Position numbers and translations under genes: made by a program. The notes under the pieces were generated by a model that ran no database searches, was not told the origin of the DNA, and saw only the letters and a list, made by a program, of their open reading frames with translations. From Coriobacteriaceae bacterium (GTDB lineage Bacteria > Actinomycetota > Coriobacteriia > Coriobacteriales > UMGS124), in NCBI GenBank assembly GCA_019421015.1, contig JAHZGC010000001.1, positions 291,519-336,779 of the forward strand: 45,261 bases of DNA, written 5' to 3'. Below, piece by piece: positions 8,947 to 17,249 of the stretch. The first letter of the stretch is position 1. The number at the start of each line of letters is the position of its first letter.

Positions 8947-10278
8947 ATGGTGCCCATTATCAAATGCGACAACGTGTCGATCCGCTACATCACGGGTGAC
9001 TTTAAGGACATCGGCCTCAAGGAGTATCTCATCCGTCGTCTTAAGGGCGAATACTCCGTTACGGAGTTTTGGGCCGACCGTCATGTGAGCTTCGAGCTCC
9101 AGCCGGGCGACATGCTTGGCATCATCGGCTCCAACGGTGCCGGAAAGTCCACGATTCTCAAGGCCATCAGCGGTATCATGGTTCCTACCGAGGGCACGGT
9201 CGAATGCCGCGGCAAGATTTCCGCGCTCCTTGAGCTCGGCAGCGGTTTTGACGGGGACCTCTCGGTGCGCGAGAACACCTACCTCCGCGCCGCCATGCTG
9301 GGCTACAGCCGCGAGTTCGTGGATGCGACCTACGACTCGATCATCGACTTTGCCGAGCTGCGCGGCTTTGAGGACCGTCCCTTCAAGCAACTTTCAAGCG
9401 GCATGAAGAGCCGTCTGGCCTTCTCGATTGCTAGCCTCGTGGACCCCGAGATTCTCATCCTTGACGAGGTGCTCTCGGTGGGTGATGGGGCGTTTCGCAA
9501 GAAGAGCGAGCAGAAAATGCGCCAGATTATCGGTGGGGGAGCCACCACAATCTTGGTGAGCCACTCAGTGGGGCAAGTTCGTTCCCTGTGCAACAAGATT
9601 CTCTGGCTCGACCATGGCAAGCAAATTGCTTTTGGCAACAACGTGCAAGGGCTGTGCGACGCGTACCAGAAGTATCTCGATACGAAACATCTGCCGACTC
9701 CCACAGAGCTGCCGCTCATGAACGTTGACACTCCGGACGCCATTGCGGTAATGCAGGCCAAGGGGGGTCAAGAAGATGCGGCGGATGCCAAAGAATGTGC
9801 CGATCTTCTCGTCGGGGCGTCTTCGGGTTCAGAGTCCAAGGGTTATCGGCATGTTCCCAAAGCGGTGTGGATTACGTTAGCCGTAATCCTAGTGCTTACG
9901 GCTATTATCGCCGTAAGCGAGGTTCGTCTGCCCGGGGTGGTGCGCGACCTGCCCCAGCAGGCCGAGCGCGTGCTGTACACGAACGACCAAGGCAATGCCG
10001 AGGTATGCCTGTGGGAAAACGACCTTTATCTGTTCCTAGACCGTGCCTACGTCGAGTCTGCCCGCCCGACGCTTGCGATTACGGCAACCGACGGCCACGG
10101 GTTTGTGACAAGCGGTTCCTACGACGTCCTCGCCGATGCCAGCCGCCGCTACAGCACCGAAGACAGAGTGGTGCTCGATGTGAACTTAGCGCGGTTTACG
10201 GGCTATGCCGAGGTGCGCTACGAGCTCTTTGCTGCTGGCAGTGACCAGCCAGTTTGGGAGGGGACGTACGTTAAGTAG
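8947..10278 (+). CDS. ABC exporter ATPase with membrane-anchored C-terminal domain (TagH-like)
   Basis: This is the ATPase subunit partnering the permease at 8170. Walker A GSNGAGKST is at residues 61-69, the signature LSSGM at 149-153, Walker B ILILDE at 169-174 and the switch His at 206. Unlike a plain Wzt ATPase, the 443-residue chain continues past residue 250 with an acidic linker, one transmembrane helix at about 308-326 and a C-terminal domain of about 115 residues. That domain would lie outside the membrane. This architecture is the one known from Bacillus TagH, which exports wall teichoic acid, and it supports the teichoic-acid reading of the locus. The outside domain could contact the wall or a ligase; no motif was recognised in it. 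Confidence 0.9.
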   Translation: MVPIIKCDNVSIRYITGDFKDIGLKEYLIRRLKGEYSVTEFWADRHVSFELQPGDMLGIIGSNGAGKSTILKAISGIMVPTEGTVECRGKISALLELGSGFDGDLSVRENTYLRAAMLGYSREFVDATYDSIIDFAELRGFEDRPFKQLSSGMKSRLAFSIASLVDPEILILDEVLSVGDGAFRKKSEQKMRQIIGGGATTILVSHSVGQVRSLCNKILWLDHGKQIAFGNNVQGLCDAYQKYLDTKHLPTPTELPLMNVDTPDAIAVMQAKGGQEDAADAKECADLLVGASSGSESKGYRHVPKAVWITLAVILVLTAIIAVSEVRLPGVVRDLPQQAERVLYTNDQGNAEVCLWENDLYLFLDRAYVESARPTLAITATDGHGFVTSGSYDVLADASRRYSTEDRVVLDVNLARFTGYAEVRYELFAAGSDQPVWEGTYVK

Positions 10279-10305
10279 GCACGTGGGAGGTGCGGGCCCC
10301 ATTTG

Positions 10306-10317
10306 GCACAATTGTGC
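10306..10317. other. Perfect 12-base palindrome between convergent genes
   Basis: GCACAATTGTGC reads the same on both strands and lies between the ends of the exporter ATPase and the GNAT gene. It could be a short protein-binding site or part of a weak bidirectional terminator; there is no flanking T-run. Confidence 0.3.
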
Positions 10318-10328
10318 TGTGGGTCGTT

Positions 10329-10979
10329 CTAGTTCTCGCCCTTCTCCGCCTGCCGCTTCTCCCACCAAGCCGCCGCACGCTCCTGCAGCTCCTCCACGTC
10401 GTCGCCAAAGGCATCTGCCGGGTTGTCGGCCACGTCGGCCGGGTCGAGCAACTTCTCGTAGGCCACGCGGCCGTGGAGCCGGTCGTGGTTGCTGGCGATG
10501 TCGCAGCAGTGCACGTAGCCCATCTTCTCGGCGATGTGGCGCATGCCGGCGTTGTGGGGGTGGGTCTCCACGCGGCACGAGCGCTTGCCGGCCTCGCGCG
10601 CCTGGCGCTCGCATTCGGCCATGAGGCTTGTGGCCACGCCTTTGCCGCGGTGCTCGGGAGCGCAGGTCACGCGGTGGATGCAGGCGTAGGTTGCCTGGCC
10701 GTTGTTGGGACTGTTGGTGAGCCACGCCCCGCGCAAGGGATTATCGTAGTTGGGCTCGCCGCCCAGCGTGATCATGGCCGAACCGAGCACCTCGCCGGTC
10801 TGCTCGTCGTAGGCCACGTAGAGCTCGCCTGCCTCGGTGTCGCGCTCGATGTTCTGCCTGCTCGGATAGCCCCACTGCCATTGCGAGAGCCCCTGGGAGC
10901 GCAAAAAGTCCTTGGCGTGGTTCAGGATGAGGTCGCAGCGCTCGATGTCTTCTGCGGTGGCTCGACGAATGCTGGTCAC
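10329..10979 (-). CDS. GNAT family N-acetyltransferase
   Basis: This is a 216-residue acetyl-CoA-dependent acetyltransferase. The acetyl-CoA pyrophosphate-binding motif reads EHRGKGVATSL at residues 109-119, preceded by the hydrophobic strand and CAP turn usual for the fold. RVETHPHNAGMRHIAEKMGY matches the end of the domain. After the domain there is an acidic, helical tail of about 50 residues. The start ATG 10979 has an AGAAAGGAGC ribosome-binding site. It is convergent with the exporter and appears monocistronic. The substrate (amino acid, antibiotic, ribosomal protein or sugar) cannot be told. Confidence 0.85.
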   Translation of the reverse strand: MTSIRRATAEDIERCDLILNHAKDFLRSQGLSQWQWGYPSRQNIERDTEAGELYVAYDEQTGEVLGSAMITLGGEPNYDNPLRGAWLTNSPNNGQATYACIHRVTCAPEHRGKGVATSLMAECERQAREAGKRSCRVETHPHNAGMRHIAEKMGYVHCCDIASNHDRLHGRVAYEKLLDPADVADNPADAFGDDVEELQERAAAWWEKRQAEKGEN

Positions 10980-11245
10980 GGGGCTCCTTTCTGAGGGTCG
11001 GATAAATATAGCGTTTCTTATACCGCGCGCAAGGGTTTTGTTTCACGCCGCCGGCCTTCGCCACGGGGGATGCAAATTGTTGGGGGAGGCCTGTGCTATA
11101 CGAACACCGAGTGCACGATTCGTGAGAGCGACTTTGCGCGGGGTTTTCTCCACAACCGCCTTTCACAATGGCTCCCACGTGTCAGACGAGTTCGCAGCGG
11201 GCGGTGTCTTCCAAATATCGATGGTTGTATAGGAGGAAGCCCGCT

Positions 11246-11440
11246 ATGGCCAATGTGTTGCTGGTTGTATCCGCTGTTGTTGGAATTGTCGCCGGAATCT
11301 GTACGGTCCTTGGGTATGTGGAGGGCCGAGTGTCTCGCCGGCGTGAGGTCATTGTCGATGGCCGTCGCAAGCGAACGTTGTCTGAGGGCTCCGAGGAGGT
11401 TTCTCCGGGCCCGCATGTCGTGGAGGGGGAGGATGGGTAA
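11246..11440 (+). CDS. Small single-pass membrane protein of unknown function
   Basis: The predicted protein has 64 residues. It starts at ATG 11246 behind a perfect AGGAGG (11231-11236), begins with one hydrophobic helix (residues about 3-23, MANVLLVVSAVVGIVAGI...) and continues with a basic stretch GRVSRRREVIVDGRRKR and an acidic tail. An N-out/C-in or inverse orientation cannot be proven; the positive-inside rule suggests the tail is cytoplasmic. It is not a recognised family. It is convergent with pgi, and its stop codon lies in the first stem of the structured stretch described at 11426-11579. Confidence 0.55.
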   Translation: MANVLLVVSAVVGIVAGICTVLGYVEGRVSRRREVIVDGRRKRTLSEGSEEVSPGPHVVEGEDG

Positions 11441-11579
11441 TCGAACCCATAAACGAGCGGAGCCGCTATCCCCTAGGCAAGGGTAACGGCTCCAAAGAAG
11501 TAAGGCATCGCCCGCCTGCAGTTTAGGTACGCGGGCTCCGTCTGGCACGTATTGTACCCTATCCTACAGCTTCCAGCAA
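11426..11579 (-). ncRNA. Candidate structured RNA (or complex terminator) between pgi and the small membrane gene
   Basis: On the minus strand there is a promoter-like pair TTGCTG (11579-11574) and TACAAT (11556-11551) with a 17-base spacer. Downstream come three stem-loops. GCCCGC pairs with GCGGGC (about 11536-11510). GGAGCCGTTA pairs with TAGCGGCTCC with an inner CCCT/AGGG stem (about 11493-11459). ATGGG/CCCAT closes a TTCGATTA loop (about 11450-11433), which resembles a tRNA T-arm but has an 8-base loop. The alternative reading is a bidirectional terminator between the convergent genes, although no T-run is present. No tRNA, tmRNA, 6S or SRP RNA could be fitted. Confidence 0.3.
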
Positions 11580-11591
11580 CGGGGCCCCGCC

Positions 11592-13313
11592 CTACTTCCC
11601 CATCGCCCGCTTGACCGCCGTCCGCGTTCCGGCGTCCTCAAAAGCGTGGGCCAGCCTCCACAGCGTGTCGGCGTCGGTGTCGATCAGGTGCAGGCGCAGG
11701 GCGTGGCGCCCCTTGGCCGAGAGCGCCTCAAGGTCTCCCTTGCTCTGGGCCACCTCGAGCTCGCCCAAGCGGTAGGACTCGCCGGGCACCTCCATGTCGC
11801 CCACCTCGTTGCCCGAGAGGATCAGGAACACGCCGTTGTTGGCGCCCCCCTTTTGCAGCTGGCCTGTGGAGTGCAGGTAGCGTGGGCCGATCTCAAGCGA
11901 GACGGGCACCTCCAGATGGCGGGCCAGCGTGTGGCGGATGACCTCCATGGGCCCGCGGCGCTCGCCGGTAAAGGGCAAGAAGGCGTTCACGCTGATCCAG
12001 TTGTGGGGCTCCACCAGCTCCATGAACGCGTCGATCACCGTGTCGATGGAGTGCATCTGGGTGGGGTCGGCGATGCCGGTGCGCTCGGCAAAGGCGTCGG
12101 AGTAGGCGGCCACGACCCAAGGCTCGCCGAGCCGGCGGGTGCGGTCGGGCAGCTCTCCGGCCAAAACCGACTTGGTGTTGGTCTTGGCGGCCTGCACATC
12201 GGGCTGGTTGAACGGGTGTAGCTTCATGAGCCAGTCGAGGAACGCCGTGGCGTACTCCCAGAGCACGAAGTGACGCCCGATGTCCAGCGGGTCCTCGAGC
12301 ACGTAGGAGCGCTGGGCCACCTGGGGCGAGAGCATCGAGGCCTCGCGGTCAAAGGTGGAGTCGGGGTTCGTGTGGTACACGACCACCGGGTGCTTGGGCT
12401 GGTGGTGGTTGAGCAGGTTCACGTCGATCTCGATGTGGGGCACCACGCCCTGGTCGTCTTTGCCCAGGCTCTCGGCGATGAGCTGCTCCATCCAGAGGCC
12501 AAAGACGCGGCCCGGCTGGGGCGAGATGTAGGTAAAGGCAAAGGCCGAGCGCCGCGACAGGTTGCGGGCCAAGAAGTCGGCCAGCTGGATCGCCGGGTTG
12601 GTGGGGGAGTCCTGGGCGCACAGGCGCTCCATCTCGGCCGCGCGGCTCACGATCGCAGCAACGTTGAGCCCACAGAGCGCCGCCGGCACCAGGCCGAACA
12701 CCGAGAGCGCCGAGAAGCGCCCGCCCACGCTCGGCTCTCCCAGGAACACCCCGCGGAAGCTGCGCTCGCGGGCCAGCTGCTCCAGGCCGCTGCCGGGGTC
12801 GGTGATGGCCACAAAGTGCCGCGCCGCCTCCTCCTCCCCGAGCTCGTGCACCACGTCTTCCCAGATGATCTTGTAGAGCGAGAGGGTCTCGATGGTGCCG
12901 CCCGACTTGCTGCTCACGATAAAGAGCGACCGGCGGTAGTCCACCCCGTGCAGGATCTGGCGCACGTAGACCGGCGAGAGCGAGTCGAGGGTCGAGAACC
13001 GCACGTCGCGATGTTGCGCCGCGCTCAGCTTGGTAATGGTCATGGGCGCCTGTGAGCTGCCACCCTCGCCGAGCAGGCCCACGTAGTCGATGCCTTCGGC
13101 AAGAGCCTCCTGGGCAAACGCCTGGATCTGCTCGATGGCGGTCGGCGGGTTGGAGGCCAAATCCGTCCAGCCCATGTAGTCTTGCGCGCTCTGGAGCGCC
13201 ACGTCGCTAAAGTCGAAGAGCGTGGCGTCTTTGGCGTGCATACGCGATGCCACGCGGTTCTCGAGCAAAAGCTCTGCGGGGTCGTCGACGCCTGGAATCA
13301 GCTGGTCGTTCAA
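11592..13313 (-). CDS. pgi: Glucose-6-phosphate isomerase
   Basis: The enzyme interconverts glucose 6-phosphate and fructose 6-phosphate in glycolysis in the cytoplasm. The 573-residue sequence has the sugar-phosphate-binding SIS core: GEGGSSQAP, then SSKSGGTIET, the region SVGGRFSALS that corresponds to the family signature around the active site, and the late EIGPRYLHSTGQLQKGG segment. The sequence is closest in style to the isomerase half of bifunctional transaldolase/glucose-6-phosphate isomerase proteins, but no transaldolase half is attached. The start shown is TTG at 13313 with GAGGGA just upstream; an in-frame ATG occurs at about residue 26. It is transcribed alone, convergent with the small membrane gene. 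Confidence 0.93.
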   Translation of the reverse strand: MNDQLIPGVDDPAELLLENRVASRMHAKDATLFDFSDVALQSAQDYMGWTDLASNPPTAIEQIQAFAQEALAEGIDYVGLLGEGGSSQAPMTITKLSAAQHRDVRFSTLDSLSPVYVRQILHGVDYRRSLFIVSSKSGGTIETLSLYKIIWEDVVHELGEEEAARHFVAITDPGSGLEQLARERSFRGVFLGEPSVGGRFSALSVFGLVPAALCGLNVAAIVSRAAEMERLCAQDSPTNPAIQLADFLARNLSRRSAFAFTYISPQPGRVFGLWMEQLIAESLGKDDQGVVPHIEIDVNLLNHHQPKHPVVVYHTNPDSTFDREASMLSPQVAQRSYVLEDPLDIGRHFVLWEYATAFLDWLMKLHPFNQPDVQAAKTNTKSVLAGELPDRTRRLGEPWVVAAYSDAFAERTGIADPTQMHSIDTVIDAFMELVEPHNWISVNAFLPFTGERRGPMEVIRHTLARHLEVPVSLEIGPRYLHSTGQLQKGGANNGVFLILSGNEVGDMEVPGESYRLGELEVAQSKGDLEALSAKGRHALRLHLIDTDADTLWRLAHAFEDAGTRTAVKRAMGK

Positions 13314-13604
13314 GGGGTCCCTCGATTCTCGGACGGTCGCGGGCGCCCGTGGGGGCGGCGCGCCTAACTAAGGATCCGGCTACCGTCCAAGTCTAAACCA
13401 ATGGGCCGCTGTGGCAACCGGCGGGTGGGTAACGGGCCCGGCGTCTGCCACAAATGTCATGCTTTATGGAGGGCCTGTGGCGGAGAATCCCCCGAGGTCG
13501 CAGAGCGCCTGCGCCGGGTCATGGCCGGGGTGGCGCTGCCCCATAATTGCCGGGTGAGCTTGATCGATCGCCGTGCGGCCGCAAGGCCCCGAAGGAGGCT
13601 TTCT

Positions 13605-14015
13605 ATGACCGGGATCCAGACCGTTTTGCAGTACCTCTCCGCCGTGCCCGCCTGGTATTTGGCCACGAGCGTGGACGACCAGCCCCACGTGCGCCCCTTC
13701 AGCTACGCCGCCGAGTGCGACGGCAAGGTGTGGTTCGTGACCGCCACCACCAAGGACGTGTGGCAGGAGCTGCTCCAGAACCAGAAGTTCGAGGCCACCT
13801 CGTGGTGGCCGGGCCACGGCTGGCTGATCTTGCGTGGCAAGGCCGGGCTGAGCGACGAGGTGACCCCCGAGATCCGCCAGGCCGGCTACGACCACCTGAC
13901 CGACCTGGGCGAGGACTACGACGGCCCCGACGATCCCACGCTGGTGTTCTTCTCGGTGGAGGAGCCCCAGGCGTGGATCTGTGACCACAAGGAGTGGAAG
14001 CCGATCGAGCTGTAA
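13605..14015 (+). CDS. Pyridoxamine 5'-phosphate oxidase-like flavin-binding protein
   Basis: The 136-residue protein has the FMN-binding split-barrel fold of the PNPOx-like superfamily. Typical features are the opening WYLATSVDDQPHVRPFSYA, the middle strand GKVWFVTATTKDVWQELLQN and the WLILRGKAGL strand. Many short members of this type bind FMN or F420/heme, and do not make pyridoxal phosphate. The start ATG 13605 has GAAGGAGG 7 bases upstream; longer in-frame starts lack family sequence. It precedes the permease gene by 23 bases and is probably co-transcribed with it. Its substrate is unknown. Confidence 0.82.
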   Translation: MTGIQTVLQYLSAVPAWYLATSVDDQPHVRPFSYAAECDGKVWFVTATTKDVWQELLQNQKFEATSWWPGHGWLILRGKAGLSDEVTPEIRQAGYDHLTDLGEDYDGPDDPTLVFFSVEEPQAWICDHKEWKPIEL

Positions 14016-14038
14016 GGCGCAGGGGGCGACCCGGTCCC

Positions 14039-15178
14039 ATGAAAACCGTCCGGATGAGGCTCCCTAACCCGCGCACGTTTCTGCGTGCCCACGCCATGGC
14101 TGCGGTGGCCGTGCTTGTGGCGTTGGCGAGCTGCGTCTTCGTGCCCCCCGACGCCGCCTATCTTACCTACGTCGACTGGGAGACCCTGGGTCGGCTCGCC
14201 GCCATGCTTGTGGTGGTGGGCGCCCTGGGCCGCGCGGGGGCGTTCCAGTTCGCGGCGGCGGCCCTGGCCGCGCAGTGCCGACGGGCCCGCGGGCTGGTGG
14301 GCGTGCTCGTGGGGGCCACGGCGCTCGCGTCGATGTTTGTGACCAACGACATGGCGCTGGTCGGGCTGCTCCCCCTTGCGGGGGCGGCCCTGGTGGCCTG
14401 CGGTAGGCGCGACCTCCTGCCGGCCACCTTTGTGCTCCAGGGGGTGGCGGCCAACCTCTGCGGCATGCTGCTGCCCTTCGGCAACCCGCAGAACATCTAC
14501 CTCTCGGCCAAGTACTCCATTGGTTTTGGCCAGTTCGTCGCCACCATGGCCGCGCCCTTTGCGGTCTCGGTGGCGCTCGTGGCCACCGGGTGCTTTGTCT
14601 TCTCCGACCGCGCCTCCGTCCAGGTGGAGACTCGGCCGCCCGCCCCGTCAGCTGGCCGGGCGGCGGTCCTGGTGCTTCTGCTGGCGCTATGCGTGGCCGC
14701 GGTGCTCGGCGCGGTCCCGGTGGGCGGCGCGCTGCTCGTCGTGCTCGGGGCCCTGCTCGTAGTCGACCGGCGGGGCCTCGCCCACACCGACTGGGGTCTC
14801 ATCGTGACCTTTGCGGCCTTCTTCGTGTTCTCGGGGAACGTGGCGCGCATCGCGCCTCTGGCCGATGCGCTCGAGGCGTGGCTCGGCGGGGGCGCCTTCC
14901 TACCGGCGGCCCTTCTCTCCCAGCTCATCAGCAACGTTCCGGCGGCCGTGGTGCTCTCGCGCTTCACGGCCGACTGGGCGGGGCTACTCGCGGGCGTCAA
15001 CGTCGGCGGGGTGGGCACCCCCATCGCCTCCCTGGCGACGCTTATCGTGGTGAGCCACTTTCAGTCGATGGCCCCGGGCTTGCGCCTGTCTCGGCGGCGT
15101 TTCTGGGGGCTGCTCCTCGGCCTCAACTTTGCCTGCCTGGCGGCCCTGCTGGCGGCCGGCTGTATCGCCGGCTGGTAG
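14039..15178 (+). CDS. SLC13/ArsB-type anion permease
   Basis: This is a polytopic inner-membrane transporter of 379 residues with about ten hydrophobic segments. Two re-entrant-loop signatures are visible: FVTNDMALVGLLPLA at about residues 100-114 and the GNPQN motif at 148-152. A symmetric second-half ISNVPAAVVLS with a following GVNVGGVGTPIASLA segment completes the pattern of the ion-transporter superfamily that includes DASS/SLC13, ArsB and NhaD. The substrate could be a dicarboxylate, sulfate, arsenite or sodium; the sequence does not decide. The start ATG 14039 has AGGGGGCGA upstream and follows the PNPOx-like gene closely. Confidence 0.78.
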   Translation: MKTVRMRLPNPRTFLRAHAMAAVAVLVALASCVFVPPDAAYLTYVDWETLGRLAAMLVVVGALGRAGAFQFAAAALAAQCRRARGLVGVLVGATALASMFVTNDMALVGLLPLAGAALVACGRRDLLPATFVLQGVAANLCGMLLPFGNPQNIYLSAKYSIGFGQFVATMAAPFAVSVALVATGCFVFSDRASVQVETRPPAPSAGRAAVLVLLLALCVAAVLGAVPVGGALLVVLGALLVVDRRGLAHTDWGLIVTFAAFFVFSGNVARIAPLADALEAWLGGGAFLPAALLSQLISNVPAAVVLSRFTADWAGLLAGVNVGGVGTPIASLATLIVVSHFQSMAPGLRLSRRRFWGLLLGLNFACLAALLAAGCIAGW

Positions 15179-15195
15179 GGGGTGCCTCTCGGGCC

Positions 15196-15852
15196 CTACG
15201 CGGTAAAGAGCTTGCGGATCTCGGCCGTTAGCCGCTCGCGGGCGAACACCACCAGGGCCAGCAACAGCACGCAGGCCACAAAGGCGCTGGTGGCGGCCGG
15301 CCACGCCCGGGTGGTGAGCCCCAGGGCCACCAGGCCCAGCGGCACGATGCCCAGCAGCACGTCGAGCAGCAGGTACTTGGCGTAGCCCGAGACAAAGGTG
15401 CCCCTGAACACGCATACCAGCACGGCGTCGGTCACCAGGGCCACAAGGCAGATCGCGGGGATTACGTAGGTGGTCACCACGGGATTGCGGCCCACGAGGT
15501 ACCACAGGGCCGCCGCGGCGAGCAGCACGAGAAAGTAGCGCACCACGAGCCGCAGAAAGTCGGGGGCGTGCGCCAAGAAGTGCCGTACGAACACGAAGTT
15601 CGTGAGCAGCGCCAGGCACACGGCCAGCACCACGTCGCTCGAGAGGCCAAACAAAAAGCCCGCAAACACCATGGCGAGCACCCCCACGCCGGTGGCAAAG
15701 GCGAGCACCCGCAGGGCCATGGTGCCCGAGCGGTGCACCTCGTTGCCGGGGAACGCCGCAGGCGACGCCGTGCCCGTGAGCGGCCCCTGGCACAGGGGGC
15801 ACAGGTCCAGGTCGCCCGTCAGGTCGATGCCGCAGCGCTCGCAGCGCTTCAT
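15196..15852 (-). CDS. Zinc-ribbon membrane protein (DUF6320-like)
   Basis: The 218-residue protein starts with a zinc ribbon (Cys4, Cys7, Cys18, Cys21: CERCGIDLTGDLDLCPLC), followed by a short linker and six to seven hydrophobic segments. This arrangement is that of DUF6320, often encoded beside the condensation-like acyltransferase found here. Its ATG overlaps the stop of the upstream acyltransferase (ATGA at 15849-15852), so translation is coupled. The function is unknown. A membrane scaffold or transporter for the product of the two upstream enzymes is a reasonable inference. It is convergent with the permease, with only 17 bases between the stops. Confidence 0.75.
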   Translation of the reverse strand: MKRCERCGIDLTGDLDLCPLCQGPLTGTASPAAFPGNEVHRSGTMALRVLAFATGVGVLAMVFAGFLFGLSSDVVLAVCLALLTNFVFVRHFLAHAPDFLRLVVRYFLVLLAAAALWYLVGRNPVVTTYVIPAICLVALVTDAVLVCVFRGTFVSGYAKYLLLDVLLGIVPLGLVALGLTTRAWPAATSAFVACVLLLALVVFARERLTAEIRKLFTA

Positions 15853-17249
15853 CGGCTGCCTCCCTTCGCGACGGCGCGCAAAGAGTATGCGCGCGCAGCC
15901 GCCCCGTCGCCCTTGGGGACGCGGGGTTTTCTCACCCGGGGCTTCTCGGCGTTCTGGGCCAGCTTCTTGACCGACTCCTCGAACTGCGCCTCGAGCCGGT
16001 CCTCGGCCGCCTCCTCACGCGACTTGCTGTAGTTCAGGTATCCCTCGATGCCTTGGGACGAGAAGAACCGAACCAGGTTCTTCTCCACGTTGTGGTTCGA
16101 GAACGCGGTGGAGATGCCCACGCTCAGGTCGTCGCCGTACGAGCACAGCGTGAACTTGAGGCCGCGCGTCGAGGTGAGCACGTTCATGTTGCGCACGTAG
16201 GGGGCTATGCGCTCGTCGAGGCGTACCACGCCCAGGTTCGACACCGTGGTGGTCGAGGTGCGCTCGGCCACGCGGCTCGCCACCTCGAGCACGAGGTCTT
16301 TGAGGAAGAGCGGGGCAAAGCGCAAAACGGGGTTCTTCTCCAACGCGATCATGCGGTTCATGCGCAGCTTGAGGTGGTCGGGGTCGGTCGCCTTTTTGAG
16401 CTGGCTGCCCATCTGACGGGCGATCTCCTCCACCGGCTCGTCGTTCTCGCCGGGCGTGTAGGAGAGGAACGCCAACCCAAAGAAGTTCTTGGCCGTGGCC
16501 GACTGAAAGTGCTGCCGCAGGTCCACCGGCACGTCGATGCGGATCGGCCTGTGGCGCTCGCGCCGGGGCATCTCCTCGCGGATCGAGGCCATGACCGCGG
16601 CGGACATGAGCGCCGTGAGGCTTACGCCCCAGGAGTGGGCCAGGTCGATCACCGGGCGCACGGGCAGGTGGTACTCCATGAAGGTGGGGTCGGCCTCGTC
16701 GCGCCAGCCCACGAGCTGGTAGGCTCGCGGCATCGGCTCCGCGGCCGCCTTGTCGCGTTCGAAGTACTTGTCAAAGCTGTTCTCGGCCTTTTGGGAGGCC
16801 GAGCCGTCGTAGTCGTTGGCCGCGTCTGCCACGCCGTAGCGCTGTCCCAGGTAGGAGGTGAGCAGGGCCTTGAAGAACCCCAGGCTGCCGCGCCCGTCGC
16901 TCACGATGTGCGACACCTCCAGGTTGATGCGCTCGCGGTAGTAGCTCACCCTAAAGAGGACGCTCTTGGCGTCGACGTGCAGCCCAAAGCAGACCGGCAG
17001 GCTCTCGGGCACGGCGCGGGGCGGTTCGGGCGACTGCTGCAGGTAGTGCCAGAACAGGCCGCTGCGCAGGCACACGTTAAAGCCCGGAAAGAGCGCCGCC
17101 GTGGAGGTGAGGGAGCTCTGGAGTATGGCGGGGTCCACCTCGTCGACCAGGGTCGCCGAGTAGCGAAAGACCGTCTGGGCGTGGCCCCCGGCCTCCGAGG
17201 AGTAGAACTTCCCGATGTTGTCTAGGCGATACCAGGTATCTCGAGCCAC
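15849..17249 (-). CDS. Condensation-like/alcohol acyltransferase
   Basis: This is a 466-residue protein of the chloramphenicol-acetyltransferase-like superfamily, the fold of alcohol acetyltransferases, Pap-type acyltransferases and NRPS condensation domains. The catalytic motif reads HIVSDG at residues 114-119 (family HxxxDG), and the second structural region IDVPVDLRQHF (family DFGWG-like region) follows. The C-terminal 50 residues are Lys/Arg-rich. The GTG start at 17249 has GAGGGGGAT upstream and overlaps the hydrolase gene by 28 bases; the frame is open further upstream, but that part is the shadow of the hydrolase. The reaction is probably acyl transfer from CoA or a carrier to an alcohol or amine; the substrate is unknown. 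Confidence 0.78.
   Translation of the reverse strand: MARDTWYRLDNIGKFYSSEAGGHAQTVFRYSATLVDEVDPAILQSSLTSTAALFPGFNVCLRSGLFWHYLQQSPEPPRAVPESLPVCFGLHVDAKSVLFRVSYYRERINLEVSHIVSDGRGSLGFFKALLTSYLGQRYGVADAANDYDGSASQKAENSFDKYFERDKAAAEPMPRAYQLVGWRDEADPTFMEYHLPVRPVIDLAHSWGVSLTALMSAAVMASIREEMPRRERHRPIRIDVPVDLRQHFQSATAKNFFGLAFLSYTPGENDEPVEEIARQMGSQLKKATDPDHLKLRMNRMIALEKNPVLRFAPLFLKDLVLEVASRVAERTSTTTVSNLGVVRLDERIAPYVRNMNVLTSTRGLKFTLCSYGDDLSVGISTAFSNHNVEKNLVRFFSSQGIEGYLNYSKSREEAAEDRLEAQFEESVKKLAQNAEKPRVRKPRVPKGDGAAARAYSLRAVAKGGSR

Noticed and set aside
11096..11548. Minus-strand 150-codon frame starting at GTG 11548 just after the promoter-like pair
   Set aside because: The translated text is low-quality (Pro/Arg/Leu-rich), has no ribosome-binding site and runs antisense through the small membrane gene; the stems fit RNA structure better.
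11426..11600. tRNA, tRNA-Sec or tmRNA on the minus strand
   Set aside because: The T-arm-like loop has 8 bases, no matching acceptor strand or anticodon arm could be placed, and pgi occupies the space a tmRNA would need.
12270..13055. Long plus-strand frame opposite pgi, and similar long frames opposite hypF, the KdpD-like gene and the exporter ATPase
   Set aside because: They are mirror frames of real genes in GC-rich DNA, lack ribosome-binding sites and give composition-biased, motif-free proteins.
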